This document shows positions 23,875 to 32,793 of a stretch of DNA of 40,282 bases, one piece after another. Origin of the DNA: Pseudobdellovibrionaceae bacterium. GTDB lineage: Bacteria; Bdellovibrionota; Bdellovibrionia; Bdellovibrionales; Bdellovibrionaceae. Made by a program: the position numbers and the translations under genes. The stretch lies in NCBI GenBank assembly GCA_019637895.1, contig JAHBUU010000006.1, positions 1-40,282 of the forward strand, in the 5' to 3' direction. The notes under the pieces are model-generated. The model saw nothing but the letters and a program-made list of their open reading frames with translations, had not been told where the DNA came from and ran no database searches. Position 1 is the stretch's first letter. Every line of letters begins with the position of its first letter.

Positions 23875-24365
23875 GCCGCAGAAAAAGACCCCACTTCGGA
23901 GTGAGCCGCAAGAGCACGTTCGCTCTCAATATCACGTCCCTCACGGACATGTTCACGATCATGCTGGTATTCCTGCTGCAGACCTTCGCGACGTCGGATG
24001 TGCAGCTCGAACCCGCCCAGGGCATCCGACTTCCGACATCGACATCGAACCTGAACCCGATCGAGGGTGTCAGATTGATTGTCACTAAAGACCAACTTCT
24101 CATCGGGGAACAAAAGATCGCGGATCTGAAAGACAAAAAGTTCGACGCTCATGACATAGATGGGGCAGATGCGAACTTCCTTCCGCTTCTTTTTAACGAG
24201 TTGGATAAACTCGCGAAAAATTCGACCGATGAGCATATCAAGGAAGGCCGGATCCTCCTCCAGGCGGACGCGTCCCTTCCTTACGACACTCTGAGAAAAG
24301 TACTTTATACCGCCTCGATGGCTGGCTTCCCTCAACTAAAAATGGTGGCCATGCTCGGCAACTGA
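23871..24365 (+). CDS. ExbD/TolR-family protein with conserved TM aspartate (AglQ/AglS-like)
   Basis: This 164-aa protein has a basic N-terminus, one TM helix (about 20-42, NITSLTDMFTIMLVFLLQTFA) with the proton-carrying Asp at D26, and a periplasmic domain with ExbD-like VRLIVTKDQLLIGEQKI and ILLQADASLPYDTLRKVLYTA. It is therefore the likely proton-translocating subunit of the stator formed with the ExbB/TolQ-like protein. It is translationally coupled (4-nt overlap) to the Asp-less paralogue. Confidence 0.92.
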   Translation: MSRRKRPHFGVSRKSTFALNITSLTDMFTIMLVFLLQTFATSDVQLEPAQGIRLPTSTSNLNPIEGVRLIVTKDQLLIGEQKIADLKDKKFDAHDIDGADANFLPLLFNELDKLAKNSTDEHIKEGRILLQADASLPYDTLRKVLYTASMAGFPQLKMVAMLGN

Positions 24366-24388
24366 GGATTTGAAAAAGGACGTGCGCC

Positions 24389-27300
24389 ATGAAGACGCAG
24401 ACATATCACTCAAGGACGAAGATCAACCCTCTGGCGCCGATCCTTTTCGGCGTCTTCCTGCTCTCGTTTCTATTCGCGGATGCCGCCAGTCCCCAGGACA
24501 ACCGCGGCCTGCTGCCCGAAGTTCGATTGAACTCTGGGAACGAGGACGAAAACGAGAAACGGTCACTGCAAACCGAGCTGTTGGTCACCCGCGCCGAAAC
24601 CAAAGCCATTGAGAGTCTGCAAAAAATCCTCAAAAAGAAAAAAGGCTCGCCTGACGAAGCCGACCTTCTGCACCGTCTCGCCGAGTTGTATATGCGTCGC
24701 TCACGCACGGGACGGTTCTTCGACCTGCATCAGGACTCGAAGACCATGAAGCTTTCGACCTTCCCAATGCCAACGGAAAAAGGCGCGGACTGGATCCGCA
24801 AAGCTGCCGCGACCTATACCGATGTGGAAAAACGTTTCCCCAAATACCATGACCTGGATTCGGTTATCTTCAACAATGCGTTTGCCAACCAGCAACTGAA
24901 CAATATTCGTCAGGCTGAAATCCTTTATCAACGTCTGATCGATCAAAAGCCGAACTCGCGATTGGTTCCTGACGCCGCCGTGGCCTTGGGAGAACTCGCC
25001 TATGACCAGCGCCGTTTCGCCTTGGCACTGGGACACTTCGCCGTGGCTGAAAAGTTCCCCGAATCCCGCGTCTATACCTACGCGCTCTACAAGTCCGCTT
25101 GGGCTCATTACAATATGAAAGACTCTGACCAAGGGGTGAAACGCCTGTTGGAAGTGGTCGAGGCCTGCCCTCCCGACTTCCAAGGTGATCAAGCCAAGAA
25201 CCGTCAGAACCTGCGTCGTGAGGCCCTGCGCGACCTGACGATCTTTGTCGGCGACTCCCGTACCGCCGCCGAACTCTATCCGTTCTTCAAAAAAATCACG
25301 ACCGAAGAGGAACTCGGCCAGTCGATGATGGATTTGTCCAAGCTGTACATGTCCCACAGTAAGTACAAAGACATGGACATCTTCCTCGGCGAGTTCATGA
25401 AGAAACACCCAAAAAACGCTTTCCGCGTGAAGGCCAACCTGAACTTGGTCGAAGCCAACGAAAACCTCAAAGCCCGGGAAAAAGTTCTTTCGAACCTCAG
25501 AAGCGCTGCCGAGCTCTGCCGTCCGGACTCTTCCTGGAGAGCCGCACAGCCCAATGAAATCGTCGAAGAATCCTGCTCGAAAATGTTCAAGTCGGAAACC
25601 AATGCCATCGCCGCCAAATGGTGGGAGATCTGGCAGAAGAACAAAAACCACAAGGAATTCTCGGGCCTCCTCGAGCAGGCATTGAAGGTCGTTCTCGATA
25701 ACGAGGACCCGAACTCTCCGGACCTGAACTCTCGCTTTGGTTATGCGGAACTCTTGTTCCAATTGCAGCGGTATGCAGAGGCCTCCGAGAACTATTCGAA
25801 GACCGCCGAGAGCATGACCATGCTGTCCTGGATTTCCCCGGACGAAAAATCAGTCAAGCCGACAACCGATGCCCAAGGTGTCGTCGTCATGAATCCCAAG
25901 GTGAAAGTCGCCCCTGAAGACGTGAAACGCCTTCACGACGCGGACTACGGCGCCCTCTTCTCTTTGGAAAAGTCGGTCGAGAAAAAGGCCAATGCAACCG
26001 TGGATGCCAAACGCAAATGGTTGGCCCAAACCTATCTGAGTCGCCACCCCAAAGGCGAACACGCTGGCGACGTGACCATGCGAATGGCCGTTTTGTTTTA
26101 CGAAGGACAGGACCTGGCCTCGGCAAAAAAATGGCTCGAGCCTCTGCTGGCTGGAAAACATGGTCGTACGCTCCAGGTCAAAGCCGAAGACCTCACCCTG
26201 GATATTCTGAACCTCGAAAAAAACTACCAAGGACTCGCTTCCCATTCGAAGGCCTTCCAGGCTCTCGAAAAAGATGAGACCCGCAAAAAATCTTTGAAGA
26301 AAATCGAAGTCGAAGCCGCCTATGCCGGTCTGCAAGAAGACATCAAGAAGCTCGACAAGGACCAAGCTGCCACCAAGCTGCGTGAGTTCTCGGAAGCTCA
26401 CAAGGGGATGAGCCTTTCTTCGGAAGCGCTCTTCCAGTCGGCTGCTTTGGATTTCGTGAACGGACGGGGCCTTGCCGCTGCCGATTCGATCAAGGCTTTC
26501 GCCGCCGTCGCTCCTGGTGACAAACGCGTGACCGATGCCCTGCGGGACTCGGCCCGAGCCAGTGCCGAAGCTGGTGAAATGACGAAAGCGGCCGAATTGC
26601 TGACTAAGCTCGCCGACCGCGATACCAAGAATCGTTCGACTCATCTGGAAAACGCGGCTGACTTTTTACTCATGGAAGGCCGAACCAAACAAGCTCGCGG
26701 GGTCTACAACCTGCTTCTGCCGAATGCCCCAACCGCAGATCGCGTTCGTCTGTATACAAAAGTTCTTGAAACCTTGAAAGACGATCCGAACTCTTCGGAA
26801 GCCCGAAAACTGGAGTCCCTGATTCTCAGTCAGAATCTGGAGCCTTTCGCCACCAAGATTCTGACGGAACGGGCCGAAGCCCTTTTCTCGAGTGGCAAAA
26901 AGCCCGAAGCCTTCGAGGCCGCCCGCAAAATCATGTCTCGCGAGGCCCCGGCCGATCTCCGTGCTCGCGCCCGCCTAATCCAAGCTCGAATTCTCGAAGG
27001 AGAATTTTTGCAACAGTCCGTGAAATCCTCGAGCGCCGAACGCTTCGGCATGGTGCTCGCGATGAAATTCGAAAAACTCGAAAAGGCGCAGACCGCCTTT
27101 CTTTCGGCTTCGAAGATGAGCCCCGAAGCGCAGATCCAAGCCGACGCCTTTGGTGGAATCGATCGCTGCTACAGCCATCTGGTCGATGCGATCGAGAGCA
27201 TTCAGATCCCGGCCGCACTGTCCCCTGCCGATCAGCAGGCCTTGAAAGCCGAGCTCGCGAACATGCTTGGCCCGCTCAAAGGAAAACGTGACGAGAACCG

Positions 27301-28195
27301 CAAACAGATCCGCAGCCTCGCCTCGGTGGCCGTGTCGAACGCCTCCGGTCAGCAATGGGCCGACCTCAGCGGCGACGCCAGCCCAGCGCCCCTGGTGGCC
27401 GGCCAATGGGCTTTCCTGAAGCCCTATGTTCCAGCCAACTGGCCAGAGAAAGCCTCTGGCTTCAGTCGCCAGGACATTTCGGACAAGAAGCCTTCTTGCG
27501 ACGAGAAAAAGCCCGAGTTCGCTCGCTGTTTCGCCGCCGGCAAAATCGAGACGGCTGAAAAAGTCGCCCGCGATATGACTCAGGACAAAGCCAACCGCAT
27601 TCGCGGATGGCATCACCTGGCACTGGTTGCGGACGCTCGTGGCCTCAAGACGAAGGCTTTGTGGCTTCTCCGATTGGCTGAAAAAGAGAATCCGCATCAT
27701 CCTCTCGTTCGCTACGAGAAAGGACGTTTGCTCTCTCAACTCGAAGACACCAACGCCGCGTCTGCGGATTTCGCCGAAGTTTTGAACTCGTCCATGAGTT
27801 CGACAGAAATCGAAATCTTGAAGGGTTTCAAGGCCTTCTCAGAGGGAGACGCAAAGACCGTTCAAACGATTTTTTCTGGATTTTCAAAAAAGGAGCTTTA
27901 TCATTTGAATCTAGGACCCGTGCTGAGCGAGAGCATCGCGCAGCTTGGAGACTCGGACAAGGCCCTGAAACTCATCTCTGAATTGGCGGCGATGGGTTCC
28001 GATGTTGAACTGCTGGTTCAACAAGGGCGATTGAACGAAGTTTACAAGTTCGCACCGGTGCCGGCCCTCGAGGCTTATGAAAAGGCTCGGAAGCTGGCAA
28101 AGGATCCCGCTCAGAGAGACTGGTTAGGACGGAAAACAGAATATTTGAAAGTCAACTTCAAGGTCGGACTGCACGTTACTCCCGAAGGCTTGTGA
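24389..28195 (+). CDS. Very large periplasmic TPR/alpha-solenoid protein (GltD/AgmU-like)
   Basis: This 1268-aa protein has an N-terminal hydrophobic segment (PLAPILFGVFLLSFLFADA, about 13-31) that is probably a signal peptide. Almost all the rest is alpha-helical with TPR-like pairs, for example ADLLHRLAELYMRRSRTG, EILYQRLIDQKPNSRLVPDAAVALGELAYDQ and ALWLLRLAEKENPHHPLVRYEKGRLL. In the gliding clusters of Myxococcus a TPR protein of similar size (AgmU/GltD, about 1200 aa) is essential and periplasmic. The match is on architecture, size and neighbours, not on a computed alignment. RBS AAGGA 8 nt before the ATG. Confidence 0.88.
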   Translation: MKTQTYHSRTKINPLAPILFGVFLLSFLFADAASPQDNRGLLPEVRLNSGNEDENEKRSLQTELLVTRAETKAIESLQKILKKKKGSPDEADLLHRLAELYMRRSRTGRFFDLHQDSKTMKLSTFPMPTEKGADWIRKAAATYTDVEKRFPKYHDLDSVIFNNAFANQQLNNIRQAEILYQRLIDQKPNSRLVPDAAVALGELAYDQRRFALALGHFAVAEKFPESRVYTYALYKSAWAHYNMKDSDQGVKRLLEVVEACPPDFQGDQAKNRQNLRREALRDLTIFVGDSRTAAELYPFFKKITTEEELGQSMMDLSKLYMSHSKYKDMDIFLGEFMKKHPKNAFRVKANLNLVEANENLKAREKVLSNLRSAAELCRPDSSWRAAQPNEIVEESCSKMFKSETNAIAAKWWEIWQKNKNHKEFSGLLEQALKVVLDNEDPNSPDLNSRFGYAELLFQLQRYAEASENYSKTAESMTMLSWISPDEKSVKPTTDAQGVVVMNPKVKVAPEDVKRLHDADYGALFSLEKSVEKKANATVDAKRKWLAQTYLSRHPKGEHAGDVTMRMAVLFYEGQDLASAKKWLEPLLAGKHGRTLQVKAEDLTLDILNLEKNYQGLASHSKAFQALEKDETRKKSLKKIEVEAAYAGLQEDIKKLDKDQAATKLREFSEAHKGMSLSSEALFQSAALDFVNGRGLAAADSIKAFAAVAPGDKRVTDALRDSARASAEAGEMTKAAELLTKLADRDTKNRSTHLENAADFLLMEGRTKQARGVYNLLLPNAPTADRVRLYTKVLETLKDDPNSSEARKLESLILSQNLEPFATKILTERAEALFSSGKKPEAFEAARKIMSREAPADLRARARLIQARILEGEFLQQSVKSSSAERFGMVLAMKFEKLEKAQTAFLSASKMSPEAQIQADAFGGIDRCYSHLVDAIESIQIPAALSPADQQALKAELANMLGPLKGKRDENRKQIRSLASVAVSNASGQQWADLSGDASPAPLVAGQWAFLKPYVPANWPEKASGFSRQDISDKKPSCDEKKPEFARCFAAGKIETAEKVARDMTQDKANRIRGWHHLALVADARGLKTKALWLLRLAEKENPHHPLVRYEKGRLLSQLEDTNAASADFAEVLNSSMSSTEIEILKGFKAFSEGDAKTVQTIFSGFSKKELYHLNLGPVLSESIAQLGDSDKALKLISELAAMGSDVELLVQQGRLNEVYKFAPVPALEAYEKARKLAKDPAQRDWLGRKTEYLKVNFKVGLHVTPEGL

Positions 28196-28222
28196 TGTTG
28201 ACACGGACAAGGACGGTTCACG

Positions 28223-28477
28223 ATGGGAACAAGGATTGTCGGTGTCATCACCTTTGTGGCGGCGTGTTTGATCGCGCTGCCGCTGGTGGCAGGCCCCAAA
28301 AAATCAGTTAGAAAAGTACAAGAGGTCAACTTCGCCGAGATGAGCCTGAAAGGGACCATTCGCAATCCGGATGGCGCCTACCTGGTTCAAAAGCGCGGTC
28401 TTCGTTTCATGCCTTTGCACGATGTGAAAAAGGATATGGACGCAAGAATCCGTGAAAGCTCTTTCTACGTGAAATAA
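28223..28477 (+). CDS. Small exported protein of the motor operon, 84 aa
   Basis: It starts at ATG 28223 after AAGGACGG, 27 nt after the giant TPR gene and 13 nt before the FHA/TonB-like gene. An N-terminal hydrophobic segment (about 4-23, IVGVITFVAACLIALPLVAG) is a signal peptide or membrane anchor. The mature part of about 60 residues is basic and contains MSLKGTIRNPDGAYLVQKRG and ends RESSFYVK. I do not know a family. Its position inside the operon argues for a periplasmic accessory subunit. Confidence 0.75.
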   Translation: MGTRIVGVITFVAACLIALPLVAGPKKSVRKVQEVNFAEMSLKGTIRNPDGAYLVQKRGLRFMPLHDVKKDMDARIRESSFYVK

Positions 28478-28490
28478 GGCGAGGCGCTTC

Positions 28491-29903
28491 ATGAGACATC
28501 TGATTGTACGACAAGAATTAAAAAACGGCGCCAACAGAACGTGGAGGCTTCGGGGATCCGATAAGCCGTCCACTCTGGGCACCTCCCGCTTGGCGGATCT
28601 TCCGTCGGCGGACTCTTCGATCCATGGGATCGAAGGCGCTTTCGAACAGCGCGCCGGTGAATGGTACTGGTTGAACTTCAATCCTTCGAAGGTCGACGAG
28701 CCAGCCGAAGTCCGCGTCGAAGAAGGTATGAAGTTGCTGGTCGGAGACTCCACTCTGATTTGCGCCTTCCATGAAAAAAACCACGATATCTATGGCAAGC
28801 TCGCCTCCTCGACCGCCTCCCAAGCCGGAGCCGGGACTTCGATGTATGAGATCGAAATCGTCAAATTCGGCGAACGCGTGCTTTCAACCAAGGTTCTGAA
28901 AAAAGGTGCGGCTGAATCCCGCGCCGCCAAAGATGCTCGCGCTCTCGCTGGCGACAAGGTCACGGTCATCCGTCGTGACATCCATCTGTCCTCGATCCGC
29001 GAGTTGGAAAAACTGTCCCCGCAAAAAGCCATGGATGCCGAAAGCCGTCGTGGCGCTCTCATCGTCGGGATCAGCACGGTGCTGTTTGCACTGGTTGCTC
29101 TCTTCGGTCCAAAGACGACCATCGAGCCGATGGCCGCCCTGCCGCCAATTCCTCAGAAAGTCACGGTCGCCATGGTGCCGATGAAAATGAAGAAAGGCAC
29201 CGTGGTCGAAAAGAAAATGAAGGAAATGGAAAAGCAGGCTCCTGCCGCCGGAACCGATGCCCCGAAAGGCGGAGGTCAGGTCGCCGGGATCATGAGAGCC
29301 GTGAACACAGGCCGCTTGTCACGACTCCTTGGCAAAGTTTCCGCCCAAGCCGCACGCTCGAAAGAAGTCATCGTGAGTGCGACCGGAGTCAAAGCCGGCG
29401 AAGGCATTTCCGGGACGGCTCTGGCCGCCATGGGAAAAGTCGATCAAAGCGGTGGTGACTGGAATGCTGCTGCCACCGGAACCGGCGTGACCGTTTCCAC
29501 GGCAGGTCGAGGCGGTGGACGAAGCACGGCGGGCCTCGGAGGTTTGAGTGCTGGAGGCACGGGCTCGGCCGGGGTCGGTCTGATCGAAGACGAATCGGAA
29601 AGTTCGGGTGGTTTGGATCGTGACGTCATTGCGGGCGTCATCAAAAGCTACCTTGGTCAGATTCTTTATTGCTACGAGCGACAGCTCTCTGCAAACCCGG
29701 ATCTTTTCGGAAAAGTGGCCGTCCGTTTCACGATCGGTCCCGCAGGATCGGTTGAAACTCAGGCCATCGGAGACACAACACTTAAAAATGCGACCGTCGA
29801 GGGATGTATTCTGAATAGAGTCGCTGGATGGAAGTTCCCTGCACCACTGGGTGGAACCAAGGTCATGGTGACCTATCCATTCTTGTTCAAGAGTACAAAC
29901 TAA
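28491..29903 (+). CDS. FHA-like / TM / TonB-like protein with AgmX/PglI C-terminal domain (GltG-like)
   Basis: This 470-aa inner-membrane protein has three parts. Residues 1-100 look like a degenerate FHA fold (STLGTSRLADLPSADSSIHG; the usual phosphothreonine-binding IGR is LGT). One TM helix lies at about 188-206. The periplasmic part has a KKMKEMEK helix, a Gly/Ala/Ser-rich linker (about 300-370), and a C-terminal domain (about 374-470) with LYCYERQLSANPDLFGKVAVRF and EGCILNRVAGWKFPAP, the hallmark of the AgmX/PglI C-terminal family. GltG of Myxococcus has the same FHA-TM-TonB-like order. It is the likely link between cytoplasmic control, the stator and the periplasmic/outer-membrane parts. 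Confidence 0.9.
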   Translation: MRHLIVRQELKNGANRTWRLRGSDKPSTLGTSRLADLPSADSSIHGIEGAFEQRAGEWYWLNFNPSKVDEPAEVRVEEGMKLLVGDSTLICAFHEKNHDIYGKLASSTASQAGAGTSMYEIEIVKFGERVLSTKVLKKGAAESRAAKDARALAGDKVTVIRRDIHLSSIRELEKLSPQKAMDAESRRGALIVGISTVLFALVALFGPKTTIEPMAALPPIPQKVTVAMVPMKMKKGTVVEKKMKEMEKQAPAAGTDAPKGGGQVAGIMRAVNTGRLSRLLGKVSAQAARSKEVIVSATGVKAGEGISGTALAAMGKVDQSGGDWNAAATGTGVTVSTAGRGGGRSTAGLGGLSAGGTGSAGVGLIEDESESSGGLDRDVIAGVIKSYLGQILYCYERQLSANPDLFGKVAVRFTIGPAGSVETQAIGDTTLKNATVEGCILNRVAGWKFPAPLGGTKVMVTYPFLFKSTN

Positions 29904-29920
29904 GGACGGAGGAAACGACA

Positions 29921-30667
29921 ATGAACATCAGGACGATGACGACGGCATGGAGCCTCATTGGATTGCTCGTAGGATTGACCCAACCCGCTTGGGCGCAACA
30001 ACGTGAGTCCGACAAACTCGATATCAAAAAACTCGAGGACAAATACTGGTCCGCAAAAGACGACGATTTTAGCGTCGTTCAAAACCGGGCTTTCCCGAAA
30101 GCCAAACGCTTTTACGGCTCTCTTCAATATGGGATGCCGGTGAACGACCCCTACTCGGACGGTTCGCTGACCGGTCTGTCCCTGGGATATCACTTTTCTG
30201 AGCGCTGGGGCTTGGAAGCGACCTTCCTCGTAGCAGACTATAAAAACAATGATGCCGTGAGCCAGTTCGTCAGCGATCACGGAACGACTCCGAACCACAA
30301 CACCCTGAAGTCCATGCGCGGCCTTCAGCTCAATTATGTTCCCTTGTATGCGAAGATGAGCTTCCTCGATAAGAAGATCATCTACTTCGACATGGGTGTC
30401 GGCTTGGGAATCGGTCAAACGGCCTTCACGCAAAACATCGTGACCGGCGACAAAGAAGTGACCGAACTCAACTATACCTTGAGTTTGTATCAGCACTTTT
30501 TCGTTTCGGAACACTTTGCGTTCAAGTTCGACTTCCGCAATACGTGGACGAACGAAGAACGTATGCGCTACAAGCTCCCCGGAGGAACGCCCGAATCCGA
30601 ACGTTCCCTCGGCAAGAAATCAATCAACGACACGATGTTGTTATTCGGAATCACGTTCTTCCTCTAA
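29921..30667 (+). CDS. Outer-membrane beta-barrel protein of the motor operon
   Basis: The start is ATG 29921 after GGACGGAGGAAAC; a frame open upstream to 29828 lies inside the previous gene and is rejected. The 248-aa product has a signal peptide ending AWA-Q, a short helical/charged segment (about 27-60), then alternating strands (FYGSLQYGMPVN, LTGLSLGYHFSERWGLEATFLVA, IIYFDMGVGLGIGQTAFT, YTLSLYQHFFVSEHFAFKFDFRNTW) and a C-terminal LLFGITFFL typical of barrel proteins. It resembles the small outer-membrane beta-barrel family found in deltaproteobacterial gliding clusters (GltA/GltB-type). It probably anchors the machine in the outer membrane. Confidence 0.87.
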   Translation: MNIRTMTTAWSLIGLLVGLTQPAWAQQRESDKLDIKKLEDKYWSAKDDDFSVVQNRAFPKAKRFYGSLQYGMPVNDPYSDGSLTGLSLGYHFSERWGLEATFLVADYKNNDAVSQFVSDHGTTPNHNTLKSMRGLQLNYVPLYAKMSFLDKKIIYFDMGVGLGIGQTAFTQNIVTGDKEVTELNYTLSLYQHFFVSEHFAFKFDFRNTWTNEERMRYKLPGGTPESERSLGKKSINDTMLLFGITFFL

Positions 30668-30691
30668 GCAGGGACGAATCACGGAGGATTT

Positions 30692-32761
30692 ATGTTACAC
30701 ATTGAAAAGCTCGCTCTCAGCCTTCTGATCGCCCTGACCGGAGCTTCCAGCGCCCACGCGCAGGAGCTCCTGAGCAAAAAAACCTCGGGACGTTCTTCGA
30801 AGGGTTTGAAAATGAAATCTTCGAAGGTTCCAACCTACGAGATCCATAAAGCCGGGAATGTCATTCCCCGCCTGGATCTGGGCGAAGAACCGATCTTGGA
30901 ATATCAAGAGCCCTCGGCGCTGGCGACGGTCATTCCTGGCTTGCAAATGAAGCCGCTGGAAAAGCGGATGTCCCCAGTGATCGTCAAAATGGACAAAAAA
31001 ACCTCGAACTCCCGCCAAGCCAAGGCATCCACCGTCAACAAAGTGGTGAGCGTCGGGAATGCCCCCGATGTTCCTGCCGAAAAAACCGTTGCGGATCCCG
31101 TGCTCGCCGAAAGCTCGGTCACCGCCCAAAAGCTGAACCCCTTGTCACCAGCGGAAAGCAAACTCTTGCAGGCACAGATTCTGCTCGAGTACCACGACAG
31201 CGCGGACATCGCCTTGGGTCTTCTGGTCGACCTTTTGGAAAACAAAGAGGTTCAGACCGAAGCCCGCTATACCTACGCTTTGGCCGCTCGCAAACTGGGA
31301 CTGCACTCCGAGTTCCGCTCGATTCTGATGAAGATCGCTCAGGAATCGAAATCGAAGGATTGGGCAAAGCTCGCCACCGAAGCCTTGGTTCGTGAGGTCG
31401 AAGCCCTGGATATTTCGGATATGAAGATCCTGAGTTCTCTAGTCGACCGTGATGGGATCGATACCGATAAAAACGACGCTTACAACTTTTATCGAGCGAA
31501 ATACTTCCTGGAAACGGGCGATCTGGGACAGGTCGAGGATGCTCTGAAATACATCCCGGAAAAGTCGAAGTATCGCGCCGATGCCATGCTGATCTCGGCC
31601 TTGTCCTCTTATCGGAGCGGCAACATCGACAAAGCAGCCGGAAACCTCGAGGACTTGCTGAAAAGCAATCCTTCGAACGTGACCCTGCGTTCGATCGGTG
31701 CCCTGACCCTGGCCCGTATCCATTTCCAGAAGAACCGCTACAAAGAAGCCTCGTCCGCATATTTGAAAGTGGATCGTCAAAGCCCCCTGTGGCTGCAGGC
31801 CATGACCGAACAGGCCTGGACACAGATCCTCCTCGAGGATCATGAAGGTGCTGCCGGAAATATGTTCTCTTTGCACACGGACTTTTTTAAGAACGCGTTC
31901 GCTCCGGAAACCTACACGGTTCGCTCGATCGCCTATCTGAACTTGTGTCAGTACGGTGACGGACTGCAGGTTCTTTCGAGCCTGCGGAAACGCTATGGCC
32001 CGATCCTGGGTCGTTTAGAAAAGTACCGCGCGACCAAAACGCAACCGTCCGACTATTATGAAACCGTTCGTTCCTGGCTCAGGAACTCGGATCAAAAAGA
32101 AGTCGACGGCCTGCCACGGTCCTTTATCGTCGAGTTCGCCCGCCACCCTTCGTTCATGAACGTCCAAGGACAGATCAACCAGTTCGAAGACGAGCTTGAG
32201 CATTTCAGCAAAGCGAACCTCGAGCTGATTCAGAAGGAAAAGGAACTCCTCAAGTTCCAAAACGAGGCGCAGGATCGACTGGCCAAGATGCGCGAATCTC
32301 ACAAACGCGGCGGAGGATCCGAAGCTCAGTTCAAAGTCGAAACGCAGGCTCTGGAGCGCCAGATCGCCGGTGTGAAAATGCGCTACGAACTGGCTCGTAA
32401 GGCACGCGGTTTCATCAAAGACGCCCGAGCCCGCTCGTTTGCCCGGATCGAAAAAGAGAAAGTCCAGCTGCGCGAAAAGGCTTCGAAAGCTTTGAAAGCC
32501 CGCTTGGGAACTCTGGTCGCGGAACTGACGCATGTTCTGGAACAGAACGACGTCCTTCAGTACGAAATTCTGGCTGGCGCGGGCGAACACTTGCGTTCGC
32601 AGTCGGCCGGTGCCGAAGCGAAAGAAGGAAAACGCCTGCCTTCGAACGAGAAGAGCGTTCGTTGGGATTTCAAAGGCGAGATCTGGGAAGACGAAGTGGG
32701 ACACTATCGTTCTTCGCTGAAAAACGTCTGCTCTTCGGACGACAAACTGGCTTCACATTAA
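30692..32761 (+). CDS. Periplasmic TPR protein with coiled-coil segment (GltC/GltE-like position)
   Basis: This 689-aa protein has a signal peptide (about 1-23, ending AHA-Q). A disordered basic region (25-145) is followed by a TPR/solenoid region (about 150-440: AESKLLQAQILLEYHDSADIALGLL, NIDKAAGNLEDLLKSNPSNVTLRSIGALTLARIHFQ, YKEASSAYLKV). A coiled coil follows (about 500-625, ELEHFSKANLELIQKEKELL). The C-terminal motif VRWDFKGEIWEDEVGHYRS is followed by a single Cys. In Myxococcus, barrels GltA/GltB are encoded next to the TPR protein GltC; here the barrel and TPR genes are adjacent too. The exact orthologue is not certain. RBS GGAGG before ATG 30692. Confidence 0.87.
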   Translation: MLHIEKLALSLLIALTGASSAHAQELLSKKTSGRSSKGLKMKSSKVPTYEIHKAGNVIPRLDLGEEPILEYQEPSALATVIPGLQMKPLEKRMSPVIVKMDKKTSNSRQAKASTVNKVVSVGNAPDVPAEKTVADPVLAESSVTAQKLNPLSPAESKLLQAQILLEYHDSADIALGLLVDLLENKEVQTEARYTYALAARKLGLHSEFRSILMKIAQESKSKDWAKLATEALVREVEALDISDMKILSSLVDRDGIDTDKNDAYNFYRAKYFLETGDLGQVEDALKYIPEKSKYRADAMLISALSSYRSGNIDKAAGNLEDLLKSNPSNVTLRSIGALTLARIHFQKNRYKEASSAYLKVDRQSPLWLQAMTEQAWTQILLEDHEGAAGNMFSLHTDFFKNAFAPETYTVRSIAYLNLCQYGDGLQVLSSLRKRYGPILGRLEKYRATKTQPSDYYETVRSWLRNSDQKEVDGLPRSFIVEFARHPSFMNVQGQINQFEDELEHFSKANLELIQKEKELLKFQNEAQDRLAKMRESHKRGGGSEAQFKVETQALERQIAGVKMRYELARKARGFIKDARARSFARIEKEKVQLREKASKALKARLGTLVAELTHVLEQNDVLQYEILAGAGEHLRSQSAGAEAKEGKRLPSNEKSVRWDFKGEIWEDEVGHYRSSLKNVCSSDDKLASH

Positions 32762-32793
32762 TTAAACGAATCGATTCACGGAGGATTGATCAT

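Noticed and set aside
22582-24365. Tol-Pal or TonB energiser, or flagellar MotAB
   Set aside because: No TolA, TolB, Pal or TonB receptor is adjacent, there are two ExbD-type genes, no MotB peptidoglycan-binding domain, and the partners are AgmX/PglI and large TPR proteins as in gliding clusters.
24701-25762. 353-codon minus-strand frame inside the giant TPR gene
   Set aside because: Antisense shadow with no start signal or domain; the TPR frame is continuous.
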